Translations under genes and position numbers: made by a program | In this document: one piece after another, positions 54,787 to 61,619 of the stretch | Layout: each line of letters begins with the position of its first letter | Position numbering within the stretch: the stretch's first letter is position 1 | The notes under the pieces: generated by a model | The model's database searches: none | What the model was told of the DNA's origin: nothing | The model's input: the letters and a program-made list of their open reading frames with translations, nothing else | Assembly: GCA_963827315.1 (NCBI GenBank) | Contig: CAWHAL010000004.1 | Span: 372,001 to 436,000, forward strand | Reading direction: 5' to 3' | Source: CAVXEF01 sp963827315 | GTDB lineage: Bacteria; Planctomycetota; Phycisphaerae; Sedimentisphaerales; Anaerobacaceae | DNA: 64,000 nt

Positions 54787-55535
54787 GGATTTCCCTTCTC
54801 ACGTATAGTGGGTTCCGAATGCCCGTTTGTCGATGAGGATATATCCTTCGAAAGCCCCCCGTCTACTATTATGCCGTCATGGATACGAATGATTCTTTGA
54901 GCATGTCGGGCAACGTTCGGGTCGTGTGTGACCAGGATAATCGTGATGGTCTGCTCTTCGTTGAGTTGCTTAAATATCCGCAGGACATCCTCGCTGGTAT
55001 GCGAATCCAGATTGCCGGTCGGTTCGTCCGCAAAAACAATCGATGGCTGGTTTACCAAAGCCCGTGCAATCGCCACCCTCTGCTGCTCGCCGCCGGATAA
55101 CTGAGACGGTTCGTGATGCATTCGATCACTTAATTCTACGCGGTCAAGTAATTCTTTGGCTCGACGCCGGACTTCACGATCCGAAAGGCCCTGTGTAGTG
55201 TATGAAAGGGGCATCATGACGTTTTCCAGCGCACTTGTGCGAGGGAGCAGGTTGAAATTCTGAAATACAAAGCCGAGCTTGTGATTTCGCAGCAAGGCTC
55301 TTCCGTCGGTCGACAATTGCGATACCTCTCGTCCGTCGAGCCAGTATTCACCCGAAGTCGGATGATCCAGACACCCCAAAATGTTCATAAGAGTGCTTTT
55401 TCCTGAGCCGGATACCCCCATTAAAGCAACAAACTCTCCCCGCTCGACAGTCATCGATACCCCTTTGAGCACCGGAACGTCCAGTTCTCCAAGATGATAC
55501 GTCTTATAAATGTCCCGCAGTTCTATCAACTGCAT
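54783..55535 (-). CDS. MacB-type ABC transporter ATP-binding protein
   Basis: A 250-residue ATPase of the LolD/MacB class. Walker A GVSGSGKST (near 40), Q-loop FQNFNLLP, signature LSGGEQQRVAIARAL, Walker B IVFADEPTGNLD and the switch His in LVTHD are intact. The last 25 residues (KDISSSTNGHSEPTIREKG) are a disordered tail. GGAG lies 7 bases before the ATG. It energises the permeases encoded immediately downstream in mechanotransmission-type export across the outer membrane. Confidence 0.94.
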   Translation of the reverse strand: MQLIELRDIYKTYHLGELDVPVLKGVSMTVERGEFVALMGVSGSGKSTLMNILGCLDHPTSGEYWLDGREVSQLSTDGRALLRNHKLGFVFQNFNLLPRTSALENVMMPLSYTTQGLSDREVRRRAKELLDRVELSDRMHHEPSQLSGGEQQRVAIARALVNQPSIVFADEPTGNLDSHTSEDVLRIFKQLNEEQTITIILVTHDPNVARHAQRIIRIHDGIIVDGGLSKDISSSTNGHSEPTIREKGNP

Positions 55536-55583
55536 AACTTACTCCATCGTCTTTAATCGCGTTTTGTCGTTGTATAAAGAGCA

Positions 55584-56855
55584 TCACTGAGGCCGCTGCC
55601 CACCGGATGGCCGTCCGCTTCGTGACGGCAGTTTTGGAGTAAACGGATTGGTTGTCCCGTCGCTTACTGCCTGCCGCTGTTGTTGTTCTCCGATAATAAT
55701 CTGGAGCCCTTCTTTTAGTTCATCACCCTGCACTTCTGTCTTTGTGCCGTCACTGAGGCCAAGGCGCACCTTAATCGGCTGTACATAATTTCCCCGCTGG
55801 ACCCAGATTACACCCTGACCGTTGTTACCAGAAGCGGTCTTGGCTAATGACTGTGGGTCATTTACGGGATCCACATTTGAGTCAGAAGAGACCTTTCTAA
55901 ACTCAGCAGCCACTTGGTCGGGGCGGGGCGACCAGCGCAAGGCAGCGTTCGGGGCCAGCAGTACATTGCTGCTGCGGCTCACTTCAAACCGAACATTTGC
56001 CGTAAGATAAGGAAACAACTTTCCGCTGGAATTATCCGTAATGACCTCTACGGTGTAAGTGACAACATTTTGTGTCATTGTGGCATTGAGACGAACCTTG
56101 CCTACCTCGCCGCGAAAAACTTCACCAGGATAAGCATCAACGGTAAAGCTCACAGGCTGCCCCGGATGGATATTTCCAATATCCGTTTCGTTGACAGACA
56201 CCCAGACCTGCATACGCTTAAGGTCTTTGGCAATCAGGAACAAACTTGGAGCGTTGAGACTGGATACGACTGTCTGACCGATGTTTACCCTGCGGTCGAT
56301 AATAACACCTTTGACCGGCGACTTGATGGTACAGTAATTGAGATTTCGCCTGGCTCTGGCAAGAGTTGCTTCAGCAATCGCTACACTCGCCTTGGCTGTA
56401 TCATAGGTGGACTTGTAAGCATCGTAGCTGCTTTCGGCCAGTGCTTCGGATGGGCCGAGTTTCTGAGCGCGGCTCCAGTCCCGTTCGGCCTGATACAGCT
56501 TGGCGTTGGCCTGCTGCAATTGGGCTGTAGCCGTCGCCACGTCCGAGGCGTAAAGGGAATCATCAATTTGAGCCAGTACGGTACCTTCTTCCACAACTGA
56601 CCCGTAGTCGATTGTATTGCCGTCTCTGTCTTTGCCAAATGTATTGATTATCCCGGCAACCTGCGCGCCGACATCTACTACCTCTTCCGGCTCCATCGTG
56701 CCGGTAGCGCCGATAGTGGTCAGCAAATCGCCTCGCTTCACTACGGTGGTGCGGTAAAAAACCGTCTGCTTATTAGCCCTGCTCAAATACAAGGCTACAC
56801 TAACGCTTATAAGTCCCAGTAATATAACTACGAAAAGTGCTTTTTTGTTTTTCAT
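55584..56855 (-). CDS. MacA-like periplasmic adaptor
   Basis: A 423-residue membrane fusion protein. An N-terminal membrane anchor (residues 6-24) is followed by lipoyl halves (EEVVDVGAQVAGIINTFG and CTIKSPVKGVIIDRRVNIGQ), an alpha-hairpin (about 105-170) and beta-barrel domain (MQVWVSVNETDIGNIHPGQPV). The C-terminal tail is rich in Pro, Ser and Arg. VSVNETDIG and the neighbouring ABC genes mark it as the MacA type that pairs with MacB and TolC. Confidence 0.92.
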   Translation of the reverse strand: MKNKKALFVVILLGLISVSVALYLSRANKQTVFYRTTVVKRGDLLTTIGATGTMEPEEVVDVGAQVAGIINTFGKDRDGNTIDYGSVVEEGTVLAQIDDSLYASDVATATAQLQQANAKLYQAERDWSRAQKLGPSEALAESSYDAYKSTYDTAKASVAIAEATLARARRNLNYCTIKSPVKGVIIDRRVNIGQTVVSSLNAPSLFLIAKDLKRMQVWVSVNETDIGNIHPGQPVSFTVDAYPGEVFRGEVGKVRLNATMTQNVVTYTVEVITDNSSGKLFPYLTANVRFEVSRSSNVLLAPNAALRWSPRPDQVAAEFRKVSSDSNVDPVNDPQSLAKTASGNNGQGVIWVQRGNYVQPIKVRLGLSDGTKTEVQGDELKEGLQIIIGEQQQRQAVSDGTTNPFTPKLPSRSGRPSGGQRPQ

Positions 56856-56895
56856 ATTAAAACCTCGTCAATGAACGGGAGTTCCATCCGAATTA

Positions 56896-57585
56896 TTATC
56901 GGCTTACAAGCTTACCTCCTTCAATCTGATGCCTGATTTCCTGATGCCTGATTTCGCGGATACCAGCCAAAGAAAAACGAGCAACGTGGTCTGCCATTAC
57001 CTCGATTTTTAGTCTCTCTGGCAGCAACACTCCTTTTATTCCCGCCGCCGTGAACATCTTGTGATGTCGCTCACGAACTGTCATATCGAAGCATTGCGCC
57101 TTGATACTCATCTGGCAAAGCATAACCTGCTGTTCTGACGCATATTTGCCAAGCAGTTCCCGGACAACGCTGCCCAATTCACGCCGTAGCGGCTCTATCG
57201 ATTTCCGCATAACTTCCGCCAACAAACCCGTCGGGTTGGCCATTTCCTTGCGGATTATCTCGAACTCGTGGCTCTTAGGGTCGGCAAGACGCTGCATAAT
57301 GGCAAGTATCCGTCCGCGAAGCCGTTCCTCGGCAGGGGCGTCGGAAGGAACACCGCCGCTTGGCGAATGAGCCTCCAGCGACCGATGAAACGCCAATCGC
57401 CATGTCTCCACATACAATGTTTTTTTATTGCCGAAGTAATAATTTACCGCCGCTACGTTCGCACCGGCACGCTTACAAATCTCTGCAACAGTTGCGTCTC
57501 GATAACCTTTCTGTGCGAAAATCTCACAAGCCATCTCAAGCAGCCGCCCCCGGACATCGTTACCTTCCTTTTTTACCGACCTCAT
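56896..57585 (-). CDS. TetR-family regulator, CecR-like
   Basis: About 229 residues. The N-terminal helix-turn-helix (GRLLEMACEIFAQKGYRDATVAEICKRAGANVAAVNYYFGNKKTLY) is the canonical TetR domain. The C-terminal part, with FEIIRKEMANPTGLLAEVMRKSIEPL, resembles the CecR/YbiH ligand domain (DUF1956), whose members control ABC-type efflux genes. Of several in-frame starts the ATG at 57585 has the best site (GGAG, 6 bases); ATG 57597 is also possible. It is the first gene of the efflux run and is preceded by its likely operator at 57612-57633. Confidence 0.9.
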   Translation of the reverse strand: MRSVKKEGNDVRGRLLEMACEIFAQKGYRDATVAEICKRAGANVAAVNYYFGNKKTLYVETWRLAFHRSLEAHSPSGGVPSDAPAEERLRGRILAIMQRLADPKSHEFEIIRKEMANPTGLLAEVMRKSIEPLRRELGSVVRELLGKYASEQQVMLCQMSIKAQCFDMTVRERHHKMFTAAGIKGVLLPERLKIEVMADHVARFSLAGIREIRHQEIRHQIEGGKLVSR

Positions 57586-57611
57586 ATCAATCTCCATAAA
57601 ATTCAACCTGC

Positions 57612-57633
57612 ATTTGAAATGCTCATTTCAAAT
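57612..57633. promoter_or_regulatory. perfect 10-bp palindromic operator upstream of the TetR/CecR gene
   Basis: ATTTGAAATG (57612-57621) and its exact complement CATTTCAAAT (57624-57633) are separated by CT, a typical TetR-family operator. It covers the predicted start point of the promoter at 57637-57665, so binding would block transcription of the regulator and probably of the whole efflux run. Confidence 0.8.
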
Positions 57634-57636
57634 ATG

Positions 57637-57665
57637 TATTTAACTTATTTTTGCAGCGATGTCAA
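57637..57665 (-). promoter_or_regulatory. promoter of the TetR-led efflux cluster
   Basis: On the minus strand a perfect -35 TTGACA (57660-57665) is followed after 17 bases by a weak -10 TAAATA (57637-57642). The start point would fall within the adjacent palindrome. Confidence 0.6.
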
Positions 57666-57849
57666 GTTGTTTTTTCTTTTTATTTATGATTATGAGCATG
57701 GACATATCTGTCGACGCCTGTAACAGGTCAGATAAAACCGGCGCCAAAATAGCACTATGCGTGATTTCCAGACAGAATTGGAGGTGTTAAACGATTACTG
57801 AACGAAGGGCAAGTGCTTCAAGTGCTTTTCGAATAGTAGGTTATGGAAA

Positions 57850-57924
57850 TCGGGGCGACAGGAATTGAACCTGCGACCTCTTGCACCCCATGCAAGCGCG
57901 CTAGCCAAACTGCGCCACGCCCCG
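57850..57924 (-). tRNA. tRNA-Pro (anticodon GGG)
   Basis: The minus strand folds as a cloverleaf: acceptor CGGGGCG/CGCCCCG, anticodon stem CTTGC/GCAAG around ATGGGGT with anticodon GGG, T arm TCGCAGGTTCAATTCCTG. CCA is not encoded. A promoter with -35 TTGCTT (57958-57963), 17-base spacer and -10 TAAAAT (57935-57940) lies directly upstream. Confidence 0.94.
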
Positions 57925-57934
57925 AACAAGCAAC

Positions 57935-57963
57935 ATTTTAACCGTAGCGGTGCTGCAAAGCAA
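57935..57963 (-). promoter_or_regulatory. sigma70-type promoter of tRNA-Pro
   Basis: TTGCTT and TAAAAT with 17-base spacing on the minus strand; the start would fall a few bases before the tRNA 5' end at 57924. Confidence 0.55.
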
Positions 57964-58028
57964 ATATTTTCCGGCCCTGTGGAATTTCACATTACGATAT
58001 GCTTGCCGATGTTTACCGCAGCAGGAGT

Positions 58029-61000
58029 TTATTTTTTCTCAGTCGGAGGTTGTTCCGAGACAGGCTGTGTATACGGTCTGTTTTCTCTGTACGACCGCAG
58101 CCGGTCCTGAATATCGTCAATGAGTTTTTGGTTGCCCAGGTATTGCGCAGGCTGAAGAGCTTTCTCAGCAGCAGTGACGGCTTCGGAAAATCTGCCCGCT
58201 GCTGCATAACTCGCAGCCAAATCGACCAGCAAAAATGGATTTTCGTAATTGGTTGTATCGCAGGCCTGTTTCGCAAGACGGATTGTTTCTTCGGAATTGC
58301 CCTGTTGTCCCAGAATATATCTGAAGTTCTGTAGGGCAGGGGTGAAATCGGCTTGTATCTGTAACGCCCTGGAAAAGTGCACAACGGCTTCGTCAAATTT
58401 TTGCTGCTGTGCAAGTGCGATGCCTAAACTATTATGGGTCGCTATATCTTCAGGAAATAGTTGGAGAACTTTTTGATATTCTACGACAGCTTCATCGAGC
58501 TTGCCCTGGCTGGCTAAAACGTCTCCCAATTCTCTGCGAGTAGTGGTTAAGTCCGGCTTGATTTGCAGCGCCTTGGTATAATGCCTGACAGCCTCATCAA
58601 GCCTGTTTTGTCTGGTAAATACAACGCCGAGATTTCTGTGCACTGCGGGGATATCCGGACTGATTCGCAGCGCCTCCTCAAAATGCCTGACGGCCTCGTC
58701 AAGTTTACCTTGTTGGCTGAAAGTCGCCCCAAGGTTGACGTGTGCGGCGGCATTATCGGGTTTTAGTCGCAGCGCATTTAGATAATTAACAACAGCCTTA
58801 TCCAGCTCATTCTGTTCGCGGTAGAGGTCAGCCAGCCAGAAATACGAAACAGATTTATCCGGCATAAGCTCAATGTTGTTTTTTATGTGGTCTATTTGAA
58901 CCTTGCGGCACCGCTGGGTCAGCTCCTCGTTGTTGAAAAGAGTAAAATCTATTGTGTCTTTGGCGCAATATGCTTCGACAAGCTTAAAGAAGCGTTCTTT
59001 TTGTGCCGGCGTGGCATTCGATAACTCAACCATATTTTTAAAGGGCGAGTTGACTGAGAGGGCGTAGGCGGCAAAATCAATTTGTGCGTCAATATCGGAA
59101 GTGACCTGCCGGATGATGTTTATTGTTTCTGGACGAAACCATGCTTTTGAAAAGAGATTCTCCCGTGTAGTCGGGTCTTCCTGGTACATAAGTTTCGGCG
59201 CAGCGAATTCAAGCTTAGGCTGATTGTCCGTATTTACAGGCCCCTGACCGAAGAGTCCCGGCAGGTCTTCAGATATGACAAGCTTGTATAGCAGCCTGGG
59301 GTCGGTGAGGGTTATATTTTTTGACCGTTGAGCGCAGGATATTTTCCGCTCCGCATTTTCCAGATTCAACTCATAATCGCCTTTGATTCCGACAAGCAGG
59401 TAATCAATCCCCTCACCGGACGGCTCGGTCAAGACCAGCAGACTGTTCGGAAAAACTTGTGCAAAGGCCCGTCCAACGAGAGAGAAGGTGGGCCAATTCA
59501 TCTGATAAGAATGCATGAACTGGACAAACATGCCGTCCTCGTTGAGTGCGTTTCTGGCCAGAACAAAGAAATCATGAGTAAACAAAGTGGCCAGGCCGGC
59601 CATCCACGGATTGGATGGCTCGGATATAATCACATCGTACTTTTGTTTTGTCAGCTGAAGATGTGCCCGTCCATCCTGAATAATAAGATTCGTCCTTGGG
59701 TCCGAAAGTACGCTGTTGTTCCACGGGAGAAAGAAATTACTTGCATCAACCACCTGTCGGTTGATGTCGAGAATATCGAGTTGTTCGATGGGGTAACACA
59801 ATACTTCACCGGCGGTTATACCGCTGGCCAGACCTAACACCATAACCTTCCTTGGATTTGGATGAAAGAGCATCGGGAAATGTGCCGCGAGGGTCTGAGT
59901 CTTCATGTCGCCACGTGACGAGGCATCTGATTTTCCGCTGATTGTTAGCGCGTAGTAGTAACCGCCGAGAGGATTTGGATATCTCAGGACCGTAATGAAA
60001 CCACCGAGGCCGTCGGCATAATAAACCAGTTCGCCATGCTGAGTCTTTTTCAGCATCTTGGGACCATCAAAAAGGGCGTGAATGTAGCTGACGTTTCTTA
60101 TGTCCATCTCGCTATTGTCAAAGCGGTGGTATTTGCCTATTGAAAACAGGCTGGGGTCCCACACCGGGAAATGGAAGCAGAGCAATAATCCCAGCAAAGC
60201 TGGGATTGCCAAACAAGATGTCCTTAATAGGTTCTGCTTATTTCTGCTCAAAATGATAGCAGCGATAACCAGCGAGGTAAGAAGTTGCGACGCAATGACC
60301 AGGCGCAGACCACCTTGTTTTCCTATTAGCGGTATGAGAATAAACCCGGCAGAAAATGACCCTAATACCGCGCCGATTGTATTGACCATGTAAGCGAAGC
60401 CGATGGACTTTCCCACTCTCGAAATGGATTGTGTGTAGATTTTCCCAACTAAGGGAAAAGTTGCACCGAGGCAAAGTGTCGGCAGGAACATAAAGGCAAA
60501 TAGAACGACTGCCTTTAATATATTCAGCATCGCGAACCGGTTGCTGAAGTGAAAAATCAGCTTGGCAAAGAATAGCTGGCTGTTTCCCAGCAGTTGACTG
60601 GTCGCCAGCACAAACAGGCCTGCTGCAACCTGAGTGAATAATAGCAGCCATATAACCCGCCCGGTTTTATCTGCAAGCCAGCCAAAGAACATACTGCCCA
60701 AAGCCAGTCCCAGGATGAATGTTACCAGTACAATGGTGAAGGAATAGGTGGTAGGGGCAACAATCAATCCCAGCAATTTAGTCCATATTACCTCATAGGC
60801 CATAGCGCAAAAACCGGACACGGCGAAAATCACCAGTGCCCCAACGAGCACACCGGGATACTCAGAACGTCCGGTTTGTTCAGCAGATGCTGTTTGCGGA
60901 TATCGCGATGATTCAGCGACCACGTGCTTTTTACTGAGCCGTCGTTCCCTCGTCTTATAGCTAACCAGCAAACAAGATAAGCCGATAGCGCCGTTAATAA

Positions 61001-61607
61001 GCACAGCAAAAATCAGGGTGCCCCATACACCCAAAAGGTTTATCAACCAAAAGCCGCACAGCAAAGCACCTAAAGCAGCACCAACAGTGTTTAATCCGTA
61101 CAACCTTCCTGCGTGTGTGCCCAGGTGAGATAGTTTCGTAACGTAGAATCGACATAGAATGGGCAGCGTAGCCCCCATGCAAATAATAGGGATACACAAC
61201 AGTATAGAACAACCCAAAAAGGTGAGAAGGTTATACAACATAAAATAGTTGAAAAGCTGATTGTAAACAAGTGCGTAAAGCGGCCTGAACGCCACAAGCA
61301 GTGCCGGAATCGCGAGCCCATAGGCGCCTATTACTAATTCTAAGATTCCATAAAATTTTACCAATTCTATTGGTTCTCTGACACGGTCTATAGTTCGACT
61401 GGCCAAGAAACTGCCTAAGCCCAAACCCCCCATAAAAACGGTTAGAATTATACTGATGGTAAAGGGTGAGCCGCCGATGATTTCAACCACCATCCTGCTC
61501 CATAATATCTCGTAGATTAAGCCGGTAACGCCGGAGAAGAAGAAACAAATCAGAACCAGAAGAGATACTCGCTGGATGGAGCGACGTGGCAATTTTTCTT
61601 CTGACAT
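58029..61607 (-). CDS. membrane spermidine synthase-like protein with C-terminal TPR repeats
   Basis: A 1192-residue fusion. Residues 1-500 form two sets of about seven membrane helices each resembling fused MFS/spermidine-synthase proteins (FFSGVTGLIYEILWSRM and FAVSGFCAMAYEVIWTKLLG begin the two halves). Residues about 530-790 are a SpeE-like aminopropyltransferase/methyltransferase fold: VMVLGLASGITAGEVLCYP (nucleotide loop), LDILDINRQVVDAS, DGRAHLQLT and DVIISEPSNPWMAGLATLF. Residues about 940-1160 hold around six TPR units (AAHVNLGATFSQQGKLDEAVRHFEEAL-type). The function is unproven; no true polyamine substrate loop can be confirmed. Its ATG lies 12 bases after the stop of a paralog, so the pair is probably one transcript. 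Confidence 0.85.
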   Translation of the reverse strand: MSEEKLPRRSIQRVSLLVLICFFFSGVTGLIYEILWSRMVVEIIGGSPFTISIILTVFMGGLGLGSFLASRTIDRVREPIELVKFYGILELVIGAYGLAIPALLVAFRPLYALVYNQLFNYFMLYNLLTFLGCSILLCIPIICMGATLPILCRFYVTKLSHLGTHAGRLYGLNTVGAALGALLCGFWLINLLGVWGTLIFAVLINGAIGLSCLLVSYKTRERRLSKKHVVAESSRYPQTASAEQTGRSEYPGVLVGALVIFAVSGFCAMAYEVIWTKLLGLIVAPTTYSFTIVLVTFILGLALGSMFFGWLADKTGRVIWLLLFTQVAAGLFVLATSQLLGNSQLFFAKLIFHFSNRFAMLNILKAVVLFAFMFLPTLCLGATFPLVGKIYTQSISRVGKSIGFAYMVNTIGAVLGSFSAGFILIPLIGKQGGLRLVIASQLLTSLVIAAIILSRNKQNLLRTSCLAIPALLGLLLCFHFPVWDPSLFSIGKYHRFDNSEMDIRNVSYIHALFDGPKMLKKTQHGELVYYADGLGGFITVLRYPNPLGGYYYALTISGKSDASSRGDMKTQTLAAHFPMLFHPNPRKVMVLGLASGITAGEVLCYPIEQLDILDINRQVVDASNFFLPWNNSVLSDPRTNLIIQDGRAHLQLTKQKYDVIISEPSNPWMAGLATLFTHDFFVLARNALNEDGMFVQFMHSYQMNWPTFSLVGRAFAQVFPNSLLVLTEPSGEGIDYLLVGIKGDYELNLENAERKISCAQRSKNITLTDPRLLYKLVISEDLPGLFGQGPVNTDNQPKLEFAAPKLMYQEDPTTRENLFSKAWFRPETINIIRQVTSDIDAQIDFAAYALSVNSPFKNMVELSNATPAQKERFFKLVEAYCAKDTIDFTLFNNEELTQRCRKVQIDHIKNNIELMPDKSVSYFWLADLYREQNELDKAVVNYLNALRLKPDNAAAHVNLGATFSQQGKLDEAVRHFEEALRISPDIPAVHRNLGVVFTRQNRLDEAVRHYTKALQIKPDLTTTRRELGDVLASQGKLDEAVVEYQKVLQLFPEDIATHNSLGIALAQQQKFDEAVVHFSRALQIQADFTPALQNFRYILGQQGNSEETIRLAKQACDTTNYENPFLLVDLAASYAAAGRFSEAVTAAEKALQPAQYLGNQKLIDDIQDRLRSYRENRPYTQPVSEQPPTEKK

Positions 61608-61619
61608 TTCCTGCTCACT

